From a virus: 24,706 nt of DNA. How positions within the stretch are numbered: the stretch's first letter is position 1; every line of letters starts with the position of its first letter. The position numbers and the translations under genes were made by a program. This document shows, one piece after another, positions 15,105 through 21,148 of the stretch. Location of the stretch: positions 1-24,706 of the IMG/VR virus record IMGVR_UViG_3300011013_000088. One strand, given 5' to 3'. The notes below the pieces were generated by a model. The model worked only from the letters and a program-made list of their open reading frames with translations. It searched no databases and was not told where the DNA came from.

Positions 15105-16562
15105 TCAACCGTTCCGGAGCATTTTCTTGACCGCGTCCCGATATCGTCGATGCTTTGGCTTGTGGAGGATCAGGAGCGCCATCGTGGATGCGTCGATCTC
15201 ATCGTCATGCTTGATCATCGGGAACCGGCCCATAGCGGTCAAGTAGGGTTGCACCCATGGCACTTGATCGGGGTCGGGGACGAAGACGTTCCCGGCCTCC
15301 GCGAGGGGCGCCACGGCCTCGGCCCTGGACGTCTTCGAGGCCGTCCCAGGGTTCCATGCGATCAGGCCCGGGATCGTGTCCCCGAGGATCTGCATGACGG
15401 CGGAGCCGTTCGCCTTGTCCTCGACGTAGACGCCCGTGGACCTCGGCCGCCGGTCTTTCATCTCCGCGATCAGCTCCATGGTCTTGAGAATGTTCGCGCG
15501 CACGAGGATCTGATCGATCAAGTAGTAGCTCGGATTTTTCACGCCCCAAGCCTGAACGCACACATAGTCGGACGTCTTCGTGTCCTTGAACGCACAGTCT
15601 ACGGTGATGATCTCGCGGAGCCCCCTCGGGAGCTTAGTCCAGATATTGAACCAAGCAGGGCGGAAGATGTTACCCTCCGCCGGGGTCGGATTCTGATTCA
15701 TTTGCGCCGCGAATGTGCGCGCACCCATGGCTACGCGATCGGCCTCGACCACATCACGAGGGAACCTCGCAGGGTTCAATAGCTCCCCGGGCACCGTTCG
15801 AGGGTCCTCCCAGTGGAGTACGCCCGGGATATCGATCACGCACTTGCGCGCGGGGTCGAACTCCATCGGGAGGCATAGATGCACGTAGTCTCCCTTTTTG
15901 AGGCACTGTGCGGACGCGTCCTCGTGGTGGAGCCGCTGCATGATCCCCACGTGCACAGTGTTCGCGGGGTCCGCGCGCCTGGTGTGCATGGTCTTGAACC
16001 AGAAATCATTCGCCTTGTAGATCGCCTGGGGATCGACTACGGCCCGGCCCTCCGAGTCCTGAGCCTTGACTAGATCGTCGAAGACAAGATCCGTCCCGTG
16101 TCTACCGGTGACCTCACCGCCCACGCTCGTGGAGAAGCGCCAGCCCTTCGCCGTGGTGTGGAACTCGCGGACGCGCTTTGCGCTTGACTTTCCGATCGAG
16201 GCATCGGGCCAGCGCGCCTGGAACCAATCCGATTGGACTAGGTTTCGGTGCAGCTCCGCATTTTTGTTTGACAACCCCTGGGCGTACGTGGCGGAGATCA
16301 TGCGCCGCGTCGGGTCGTGGATCCATTGCCACGCGGGCCAGAACGTGGACACGAGGAGGGACTTCGACATCCCCGGCGGGACGTTGATCAAGACCTTGCG
16401 GATCTGCCCGAACGTGACGGCCTCCAGGAGCAGGCAGATCGCGGACATGTGCCAGGCCCACACGAGCGGGTTGGGCTCCACCTGCGACCACGCAAGGCGG
16501 ACGAACTGGGCGAAGCTCCGCCGCCCGAGTTCGGCCTCCAGCGAGATACGGAGATCGTTCAT
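15105..16562 (-). CDS. Terminase large subunit
   Basis: This 485-residue protein is the packaging motor ATPase and nuclease. A Walker A-like NVPPGMSKS lies at 60-68. Walker B is TDLVFDD at 157-163, with a coupling segment after it (GIMQRLHHEDAS near 206-217). The nuclease domain carries D322 in VDCAFKDTKTSDY, the acidic pair in YVEDKANG (379-386), and HDDEIDA at 452-458, which give the metal-binding acid residues of an RNase H-like fold. The protein docks on the portal encoded just downstream. Its ATG overlaps the methyltransferase stop as ATGA, so terminase is translated from the same mRNA. No small terminase gene was recognised nearby. Confidence 0.93.
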   Translation of the reverse strand: MNDLRISLEAELGRRSFAQFVRLAWSQVEPNPLVWAWHMSAICLLLEAVTFGQIRKVLINVPPGMSKSLLVSTFWPAWQWIHDPTRRMISATYAQGLSNKNAELHRNLVQSDWFQARWPDASIGKSSAKRVREFHTTAKGWRFSTSVGGEVTGRHGTDLVFDDLVKAQDSEGRAVVDPQAIYKANDFWFKTMHTRRADPANTVHVGIMQRLHHEDASAQCLKKGDYVHLCLPMEFDPARKCVIDIPGVLHWEDPRTVPGELLNPARFPRDVVEADRVAMGARTFAAQMNQNPTPAEGNIFRPAWFNIWTKLPRGLREIITVDCAFKDTKTSDYVCVQAWGVKNPSYYLIDQILVRANILKTMELIAEMKDRRPRSTGVYVEDKANGSAVMQILGDTIPGLIAWNPGTASKTSRAEAVAPLAEAGNVFVPDPDQVPWVQPYLTAMGRFPMIKHDDEIDASTMALLILHKPKHRRYRDAVKKMLRNG

Positions 16563-17542
16563 CCGTGGTGCGCAATCCTCGCGCGAGCCACGGCCGCGTG
16601 GCGCGCGTCAAGTTCGCACCCCAGAAAGGCCCGGCCCTCGGCCGCACATGCGGCCCCGGTCGTCCCCGAGCCCGTGAACGGGTCCATGATCAAGCCCGAG
16701 CCGTCGCCCCCCACAAGGCGCACTAGCCAGCGCATGAGCGCAAGGGGCTTGACAGTGGGGTGCGCGTTCTTTCGCTTCGAGCCTCGGCCTGCTCCGGCCC
16801 TCGGGGACTTGCGCCCGTCCGAGCCCTCCGCGCGCGTGGGGTCCACGTGCGCGACCTCGAACGCGTCAAGCCCGGCCTCGCGCTCGGAGCGGCTCGCCTT
16901 GGCGCAGTAGAAATAGCGCCGCCAATCCTCGGGTCCTTCGTCAAGGATCAAGTTAGCGGGCCAGCGGCCAACGTTGGGATCGTGCCCGGATTCTGCCCCC
17001 GTCTCTTTCGCTGCCCCATAGGACGTGCGATCCGTGGACCGAGACACGCTAGCGGGCACGTCCTTTGACGTCCCGATCCGCGTCGCGTCAATGTTCAGTG
17101 CGCCGGTTCCGTGTGCTAGCACGCACTTCGCAACGGTCGTTCCGAGGGGCTTGCGCGCGAGTAGGATCGGCTCCCAGGCCGGCTTCAGCGCGGTTCCGAA
17201 TCCTTCCCAGGCCGGGAGCGCCTTCCCAACGTTCAGGGACTTGGGGAACCCCGAGCCGTAAAGCCACATGAGGCAATCCCGGATCTCGAAACCTTGATCC
17301 TCGATGTCTACCGCGAGCCGGTGATATACTCGCGGCGCGCCAAAGGCTACCATGTGCCCGCCGGGCTTGAGCACGCGGAGACACTCGCGCCAGATCGCGG
17401 GGTCCGGCAGGACCTTGTCCCAGCCCCGCCCCATGAAACTGAGCCCGTAAGGGGGATCGGTCACGATGGCGGAAACGGAGTTGTCGGGCATTCGCCCGAG
17501 GACGTGGAGGCAGTTCTCGTTCAGTACGATCTGTGCGGTCAT
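16559..17542 (-). CDS. DNA methyltransferase (N6-adenine/N4-cytosine, beta order)
   Basis: This 327-residue protein is an N6_N4 DNA methyltransferase. The catalytic motif IV TDPPYG is at 28-33, followed by LKPGG at 58-62, a WLYGSGFPKS segment near 93-102 often seen in phage enzymes, then a variable target-recognition part. The AdoMet motif I, DPFTGSGTTG, is at 287-296 with GCELD after it. The order IV before I places it in the beta class. It transfers a methyl group to adenine N6 or cytosine N4, and the target cannot be read from sequence. No restriction enzyme is nearby, so it is an orphan, which may protect phage DNA from host restriction or mark it for packaging. It has TAGGGT 6 nt before the ATG. 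Confidence 0.9.
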   Translation of the reverse strand: MTAQIVLNENCLHVLGRMPDNSVSAIVTDPPYGLSFMGRGWDKVLPDPAIWRECLRVLKPGGHMVAFGAPRVYHRLAVDIEDQGFEIRDCLMWLYGSGFPKSLNVGKALPAWEGFGTALKPAWEPILLARKPLGTTVAKCVLAHGTGALNIDATRIGTSKDVPASVSRSTDRTSYGAAKETGAESGHDPNVGRWPANLILDEGPEDWRRYFYCAKASRSEREAGLDAFEVAHVDPTRAEGSDGRKSPRAGAGRGSKRKNAHPTVKPLALMRWLVRLVGGDGSGLIMDPFTGSGTTGAACAAEGRAFLGCELDARHAAVARARIAHHG

Positions 17543-17548
17543 CCCCCG

Positions 17549-17554
17549 ACCCTA
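17549..17554 (-). promoter_or_regulatory. -10-like element before the methyltransferase gene
   Basis: TAGGGT lies 6 nt before ATG 17542. It includes the stop codon of the previous gene, so the match could be chance; a GGGGG stretch before the ATG could also act as a ribosome binding site. Confidence 0.3.
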
Positions 17555-17824
17555 CTCCTCTTCGTCAAAGGACGCAAGCCATTCCAGGAAAGAATCCGAG
17601 GGCATGATCGTGACGTCCGAATCCTCGGGGTCCCATCGTGCACTGAACGGGACCGGGGAGACCGGCCACGCGCGGCCGTGCGTGGTTCCCTGGTAGTAGA
17701 GCAGGGCCATGTGATGCGCGATCTCACGCATGGTGCCAGGCCCGGCGTTCACTCCGCGGAACTTGCGGCCGCACTCGAAGATCCAGCGCTGGATCTGCTC
17801 AAAGGTCTCCTCAGGGTCGATCAT
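17552..17824 (-). CDS. Unknown small acidic protein
   Basis: This 90-residue protein is not recognised. It is acidic, with a helix at the start (DPEETFEQIQRWIFECGRKF) and another near residues 30 to 45 (MREIAHHMALLYYQG). Aromatic residues are frequent in the C-terminal half (PFSARWDPEDSD, SFLEWLASFDEEE). The start is set at ATG 17824 because it overlaps the previous stop as ATGA; an ATG two codons earlier (17830) is the alternative. It sits between a membrane protein and the methyltransferase. The compact charged helices would fit a small regulator or partner protein, but nothing shows this directly. Confidence 0.65.
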   Translation of the reverse strand: MIDPEETFEQIQRWIFECGRKFRGVNAGPGTMREIAHHMALLYYQGTTHGRAWPVSPVPFSARWDPEDSDVTIMPSDSFLEWLASFDEEE

Positions 17825-18021
17825 CGCCAATAGCTTTCATGTGCCAGCTCGGCAAGCTCGGAGAGCTTGTCCCCGAGCATGCCGACACCCACGCAAGCGA
17901 CGATCGCCACGAGGGCCGGAGAAGCGAGCGCAAGGAGCGCCCACCAAATCACGAGGCGCGCCGTGATCGCGTCCTCTGGGGGCGGGGTAGTACGGGCGGC
18001 GGTTCGGTAGGGTCCGGTCAT
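17821..18021 (-). CDS. Small protein with one transmembrane segment
   Basis: This 66-residue protein has a short polar N-terminus (TGPYRTAARTTPPPEDAIT), one long hydrophobic segment at about 23 to 50 (LVIWWALLALASPALVAI and onward), and a polar C-terminus (SELAELAHESYWR). This is a single-span membrane protein. It could be a small holin-like or accessory membrane protein, but no lysin or spanin is next to it, so lysis is not supported. The ATG at 18021 overlaps the phosphoesterase stop as ATGA. TATGGT with an upstream TGC lies 6 nt before the ATG, so it may also be made from a leaderless transcript. Confidence 0.72.
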   Translation of the reverse strand: MTGPYRTAARTTPPPEDAITARLVIWWALLALASPALVAIVACVGVGMLGDKLSELAELAHESYWR

Positions 18022-19235
18022 CCGATCACCATAGCAGCGGACACGGTCTCGCGCGAGACTTCTCCGTGATCTTTGTGGTAGACGATCCGGGTAAGGTCTC
18101 GCCCGGAGATATAGCCCGCGGCCTCGTGCCAGGCATCGCGCGGAGCGAGCGTGCGAAAGGACTCCACGAGCACACCGTCGATCTCGGCCTTGCGCGTGTG
18201 GTGGACGTGCCCTACAAGCCAATACCGATGCAGCGTACGGCCCCACGCCTCGCGCTGATCGTGTGCCATCTTGGAGGGCAGTTTGGTGGTCTTGCACGCC
18301 TGTCCGTGGGTGAACCCGAACAAGTTTTGCCCCCATTCAAACCACTGGAACGCGGCGCCCGAGACGTCCACGCGCACGCGCGTCTCATCGCGGAAATGCG
18401 CATCGATCAGGAGCGTCAAAAAGATCGAGGACAGATCATCGTGGTTCCCGATCATGCACTTGACGTTTACGATCTCGTGGTGTTCGAGCGCCTCCGCGAT
18501 CAACGCCAGGAAGAGATCCCGCCCGACCTTCAGGATCTCGAACCAGTCCCCGTCGACGTCGAGCGGGTTCCCGCTCCGGCGGGTCTTGTTTGACGGATCG
18601 TCGGAATGGTAGTAGTCTCCCAGGTTGACGATCAGGCACTCGTGCGTGCGTGTTCCGCGGCGCACGAGATCCGCCACGGCCTCCCCGAGTAGCTCCGCGC
18701 CGTCCATGAGCCCCGAGCCGTCGAGCCCGCGGAGCCCGATGTGCGGGTCACCGATCGGGTAGACGGTCAAGAGATCTTGTCGATCCGTAACGGGCGCGGG
18801 CGTGGGCGCGGCCCTCGGGATCGAGCCGTCGAAGTCCTCGATCACGCGCTGGATCAAATCGTCCGGGCCCGCGCCCTTTTGCCAGATCTCCCACGTGTTC
18901 AGGACCGCGCCGTCCCCGCGCGTGAGCCGCGAGATCCGGCGAAGCTCGAACCCCTCGGGGGGCTCCTCGGCCGGGGTCGCGAGCGGGCGCGCCTGGACAC
19001 TCTGGCCCCGGGGGCCGGTCGTGATGCGCGCGGCCTCGTACCCCTCGGGGACGGTCGGGAACGGCCCCGTAGCGTGCCCCTCGATCCCTCGCCCCCTTGG
19101 GTACATCTTGCGCTCCGGAGGCAGCTCGGCGCCTTCCTCGCGCGCTTGGCGGATAAGCCGGCGGCGCACGTCCGAGACATCGATCCCGAAGTGCGCCGCC
19201 GTGGTCTCGAACGCTTGCCGTAGGTATGGGTTCAC
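18018..19235 (-). CDS. Calcineurin-like metallophosphoesterase with N-terminal helical domain
   Basis: This 405-residue protein carries the full metal-site set of calcineurin-like phosphoesterases: GDPHIG (162-167), NLGDYYHSDD (204-213), GNHDD (263-267), THG (309-311) and GHVHH (342-346). These bind two metal ions and cleave phosphoester bonds. The N-terminal 36 residues look like a small helix-turn-helix (FETTAAHFGIDVSDVRRRL) and residues 40 to 145 are a Pro/Arg-rich linker region. The domain pair is common among large phosphoesterases encoded near terminase genes, whose substrate is usually unknown; DNA end or nucleotide processing is possible. The GTG at 19235 overlaps the previous stop (GTGA) and has TAGGCT 6 nt upstream instead of a ribosome binding site. 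Confidence 0.88.
   Translation of the reverse strand: MNPYLRQAFETTAAHFGIDVSDVRRRLIRQAREEGAELPPERKMYPRGRGIEGHATGPFPTVPEGYEAARITTGPRGQSVQARPLATPAEEPPEGFELRRISRLTRGDGAVLNTWEIWQKGAGPDDLIQRVIEDFDGSIPRAAPTPAPVTDRQDLLTVYPIGDPHIGLRGLDGSGLMDGAELLGEAVADLVRRGTRTHECLIVNLGDYYHSDDPSNKTRRSGNPLDVDGDWFEILKVGRDLFLALIAEALEHHEIVNVKCMIGNHDDLSSIFLTLLIDAHFRDETRVRVDVSGAAFQWFEWGQNLFGFTHGQACKTTKLPSKMAHDQREAWGRTLHRYWLVGHVHHTRKAEIDGVLVESFRTLAPRDAWHEAAGYISGRDLTRIVYHKDHGEVSRETVSAAMVIG
18028..18036 (-). promoter_or_regulatory. Extended -10-like element before the membrane protein gene
   Basis: TGCTATGGT matches the extended -10 form TGNTANNNT and ends 6 nt before ATG 18021. No good -35 is visible. Confidence 0.4.
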
Positions 19236-19846
19236 GTCAGTAGCCTAGCACGTCGATCCCGATCCCGTCGAGCGCGATCCGCTCGGTCGTTTCGTGCGAC
19301 CTGTCGAGCCTCGGCCCGATCCTCGCGCCGGAGCATCCGCCGCGTTCGAGCCGTTGCCGCGCGCCTCGCCTTGCGGTTCAAGCGTAGCGCGATCCCCGGC
19401 CCGCGCAAGGTGAGAACGGCCCGGCCCTTGAACCGTTCGGCCATGCTCGCGATCAGCGCGTCCACCTCCTCGGGTAGAGTGCATGTTTGGTGCGCGATCA
19501 CCCGGATCTCGTCGGGCCCCTCCAGGATCCCGCGGTAGAACTCGATCGACCCTCGGATCTGTTCGGCCTCCACAGCCAGAGAAAACTTGCCCTCCTCCAG
19601 GCCGGCACTTAGCCGATCCCAAGTAGCGGTGAGCGCTCGAATCTGATCCCGTGCGTCCGCGTGCGTTTTCGTCCACGCGACCACCACGAACGGGGCCGCC
19701 TGCTCCTCGGGGATCTCTTCCAGCTCGGGGAGATCCTTCGTGAACATCGCACGGAGCATCGCATACATGCGATGGAGCCACGCCAGCGCGCCGCCCTCGT
19801 CCACCTTCTCACTCGCGCCCTTTTTCAGGGCTCTCATCTTGTCCAT
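19232..19846 (-). CDS. Unknown protein with very basic C-terminus
   Basis: This 204-residue protein is not recognised. The N-terminal half is mostly helical and acidic (MYAMLRAMFTKDLPELEEIP). The middle has an alpha/beta feel (PFVVVAWTKTHADARDQ, EIRVIAHQTCTLPEEVDAL). From about residue 155 it is extremely Arg-rich (LRLNRKARRAATARTRRM, then RADRARRDRDRRAR), a nucleic-acid-binding type tail. It precedes the phosphoesterase, with a GTGA overlap, and has a strong ribosome binding site (GAGGAG) 5 nt before ATG 19846. A DNA-binding packaging factor or small terminase is possible by position, but no family pattern supports it. A hairpin sits in its leader. Confidence 0.72.
   Translation of the reverse strand: MDKMRALKKGASEKVDEGGALAWLHRMYAMLRAMFTKDLPELEEIPEEQAAPFVVVAWTKTHADARDQIRALTATWDRLSAGLEEGKFSLAVEAEQIRGSIEFYRGILEGPDEIRVIAHQTCTLPEEVDALIASMAERFKGRAVLTLRGPGIALRLNRKARRAATARTRRMLRREDRAEARQVARNDRADRARRDRDRRARLLT
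19242..19250 (-). promoter_or_regulatory. Extended -10-like element before the phosphoesterase gene
   Basis: TGCTAGGCT ends 6 nt before GTG 19235. A weak -35, TCGACG, lies 18 nt upstream of TAGGCT. No ribosome binding site is present. Confidence 0.4.
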
Positions 19847-19867
19847 GACTTCTCCTCAATAGGTTGC

Positions 19868-19897
19868 GCCCGGACTGCGAAGGGGCGCAGTCCGGGC
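19868..19897 (-). other. Hairpin in the leader of the basic-tail protein gene
   Basis: A perfect 12-bp GC stem (GCCCGGACTGCG and its complement) with a 6-nt loop lies about 10 nt before the ribosome binding site of the gene at 19232-19846. No T tract follows on either strand, so it is more likely a translational or mRNA stability element than a terminator. Confidence 0.55.
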
Positions 19898-19905
19898 CGT
19901 GGTTC

Positions 19906-19992
19906 TTTAGATGTGCTGGTGTCCTTGCTATTGCCCGGGAACACCCCGGGGCTTCTTACTAGCACGCCCAACATGGGCGCGCAAGATCTAAA
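19906..19992 (-). ncRNA. Possible structured RNA between accessory genes
   Basis: This stretch of about 85 nt lies almost wholly in the gap between two genes. On the minus strand TTTAGAT at the start pairs with ATCTAAA at the end. Between them lie a 9-bp hairpin (GCGCGCCCA, loop TGT, TGGGCGTGC) and a second GC-rich hairpin built on CCCGGG copies. A third helix (GGTGTTCC with GGACACC) competes with the second. It does not fit a tRNA: there is no T-arm pattern. It may be a phage small RNA or a leader with alternative folds. Folding conservation is unknown. Confidence 0.35.
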
Positions 19993-20185
19993 CCGCTCCT
20001 GATCCGGAGCAGGGTGAATCGCCGCACACGGGGCAAGGGGTCGGGATTAGCCCGGCGTCCGCGAGCATCGCACGCGTGACCCTCACAAGCCGGGGTCCTG
20101 TCATCCCGTCCGCCCAGTTCCGGCGCTTGGCTTCGAGCCGCGAGATACCCTCCCGCTCGGCCCTCTCCTGGTGGACGTCGCTCAC
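19988..20185 (-). CDS. Small unknown protein with CPxCG motif
   Basis: This 65-residue protein reads VSDVHQERAEREGISRLEAK at the start and ends with PTPCPVCGDSPCSGSG. The Cys pattern (CPVCGDSPC) could bind one zinc ion. The helical N-terminus is charged, with RRNWADGMTG in the middle. GTG 20185 overlaps the preceding short gene stop as GTGA, so translation is probably coupled. No Shine-Dalgarno sequence is clear. The function is unknown; small zinc proteins of this size in phages are often regulators or anti-host factors. Confidence 0.58.
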   Translation of the reverse strand: MSDVHQERAEREGISRLEAKRRNWADGMTGPRLVRVTRAMLADAGLIPTPCPVCGDSPCSGSGAV

Positions 20186-20277
20186 AGCCAAGCCCGCAAG
20201 GCTCGAAGCCGGAGCCCGCGCGGGAGCTTGCCCGCGTAGGCTAGCGTGCGCAAGGCGCGCAATAGTCCGAAGTACAT
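20182..20277 (-). CDS. Very small basic peptide (31 residues)
   Basis: This 31-residue frame reads MYFGLLRALRTLAYAGKLP then RGLRLRALRAWL, and is very basic and possibly amphipathic. GGAGG lies 5 nt before its ATG at 20277, and its stop overlaps the GTG of the next gene as GTGA. Both facts support it. Against it, the first 37 nt overlap the end of the larger zinc-motif frame upstream, so the GGAGG could be coincidental. If real it could be a leader peptide coupling the next gene. Confidence 0.4.
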   Translation of the reverse strand: MYFGLLRALRTLAYAGKLPRGLRLRALRAWL

Positions 20278-20468
20278 CGGATCCTCCATTGATCTGTGAA
20301 GTGCACACGCCTTGCGTGTCCACAAGTGAGCCGCGCTACGCGCGTACCGTCGACGTCGGGCCGGTCCCAGAATAGAACAGACCGGAGCGGCCCCTTGAAG
20401 CGCTGCGCCCGGAGGCGCGCGCGCCACACCGCGGGCCCCCGAGGGGCGAGCGCGCTAGGCCGGGACAC
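20241..20468 (-). CDS. Small unknown protein with Cys/His motif
   Basis: This 75-residue protein ends with RLTCGHARRVHF, then RCTSDYCAPC. The set Cys-x-x-His and Cys-x(5)-Cys-x-x-Cys resembles a small zinc-binding fold. The N-terminus is basic (SRPSALAPRGPAVWRARLRA). GTG 20468 is chosen because GGAGG lies 5 nt upstream and the gene overlaps the preceding one by 14 nt. The frame is open further upstream but that part shadows the neighbour. The role is unknown; it could bind nucleic acid. Confidence 0.6.
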   Translation of the reverse strand: MSRPSALAPRGPAVWRARLRAQRFKGPLRSVLFWDRPDVDGTRVARLTCGHARRVHFTDQWRIRCTSDYCAPCAR

Positions 20469-20682
20469 GAGGGCCTCCAGTGTACCACAGGGACGTGAAC
20501 TCGCCGATCGCGATCTCGACGTGCCCGAACGCGCGCGCGGTGTCGACGTGTACCACGGCGAAGATCCCGTGCGGGCGTTCAATGAAGTAGTCAAGGCGCC
20601 CCATGCCCTCGCCGGCAACGGGGACCCGTGTGCCTGCTTTGTAGGTCTCCGCGAGGCGCTTGATCTCGTTCGTGTTCGTCAT
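20455..20682 (-). CDS. MTNTN-family small protein, paralogue 1
   Basis: This 75-residue protein begins MTNTNEIKRLAETYKAGTRV. Its pattern RL..TY.AGT..PV...G.GRLD.F is repeated in the protein at 21382-21579, and both end with F.SLW, so the two are paralogues. Its sequence suggests a small beta-rich fold (IFAVVHVDTARAFGHVEIAI). The ATG overlaps the previous stop as ATGA, but a good promoter (TTGACG, 17 nt, TAAGGT) lies inside the upstream gene with only 6 nt between TAAGGT and the ATG. A leaderless transcript may therefore start at this gene. The function is unknown. Confidence 0.72.
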   Translation of the reverse strand: MTNTNEIKRLAETYKAGTRVPVAGEGMGRLDYFIERPHGIFAVVHVDTARAFGHVEIAIGEFTSLWYTGGPRVPA

Positions 20683-20864
20683 GTTCTTACCTTAGTCCGG
20701 GTCCGAGGGTTCGTCAAGGGCTGAATCGGCTCATTTGCGACGCGCGCTCGGTGCCCCTGGTCTCGGGCGCATCGGGCCACAGAAGCGGCCCCGGCCTTGG
20801 TCTCGCATACCGCGAGCATGCGGAACGGGAGCCCGTTCCGCGAGACGTAGACATACCAGTTCAT
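20679..20864 (-). CDS. Small unknown protein
   Basis: This 61-residue protein begins with a strand-like block (NWYVYVSRNGLPFRMLAVCE) followed by a helix (TKAGAASVARCARDQG), a compact alpha/beta look. The C-terminal tail (PIQPLTNPRTRTKVRT) is basic and encodes the promoter of the next gene. It overlaps both neighbours by ATGA. No family is recognised. Start ATG 20864 is secured by the overlap. Confidence 0.68.
   Translation of the reverse strand: MNWYVYVSRNGLPFRMLAVCETKAGAASVARCARDQGHRARVANEPIQPLTNPRTRTKVRT
20689..20717 (-). promoter_or_regulatory. Promoter for MTNTN paralogue 1, inside the upstream gene
   Basis: TTGACG (20712-20717) and TAAGGT (20689-20694) are 17 nt apart, with AAGAAC between the -10 and ATG 20682. 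The whole promoter lies inside codons of the gene at 20679-20864. Confidence 0.62.
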
Positions 20865-21100
20865 GCGCCGATGCTCGCGCGCCAGGAGCGACGGACCTCG
20901 ATCTCCTCGTCGCTGAGGCTCGCGTGCCAGGCGCGACGGGCCTTGATCTCCTCGCTGATGTAGTGGGCCCGGGCCGCGCGAAAGGCGGGGAGGGCGCGGG
21001 TTTCGGCGGGGAGAGCGTCAAAGGCCGCGACGCAACGGTTGGCCGCGAGGAGTGCCAGGCGAAAAGCGGAGAGGGCGGGGTTCGTGTTCGTGTTCGTCAT
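20861..21100 (-). CDS. MTNTN-start small helical protein with tandem repeat
   Basis: This 79-residue protein starts MTNTNTNPALSAFRLALLA and is helical throughout. Its last third holds a tandem repeat of about 15 residues: SEEIKARRAWHASL then SDEEIEVRRSWRASI. The repeat is amphipathic and basic/acidic, like a small coiled segment that might bind nucleic acid or self-associate. Upstream is a promoter-like pair, TTGACG and TACGGT, 17 nt apart, with 6 nt to the ATG. There is no ribosome binding site. The stop overlaps the next ATG. Confidence 0.7.
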   Translation of the reverse strand: MTNTNTNPALSAFRLALLAANRCVAAFDALPAETRALPAFRAARAHYISEEIKARRAWHASLSDEEIEVRRSWRASIGA

Positions 21101-21106
21101 GTTCTT

Positions 21107-21135
21107 ACCGTAGCTCGGGGTTCGGGGCTCGTCAA
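21107..21135 (-). promoter_or_regulatory. Promoter for the MTNTN gene at 20861-21100
   Basis: TTGACG (21130-21135) and TACGGT (21107-21112) are 17 nt apart, with AAGAAC between the -10 and ATG 21100. The AAGAAC-ATG part is identical in the promoter at 20689-20717. Confidence 0.62.
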
Positions 21136-21148
21136 GAGTTATTTTCGA

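Noticed and set aside
17821-18021. Holin call for the single-span membrane protein
   Set aside because: One hydrophobic segment alone is not enough, and there is no endolysin or spanin next to it.
19906-19992. tRNA in the structured gap
   Set aside because: No T-arm consensus, no CCA-type acceptor pairing of 7 bp plus clover-leaf spacing, and no plausible anticodon loop.
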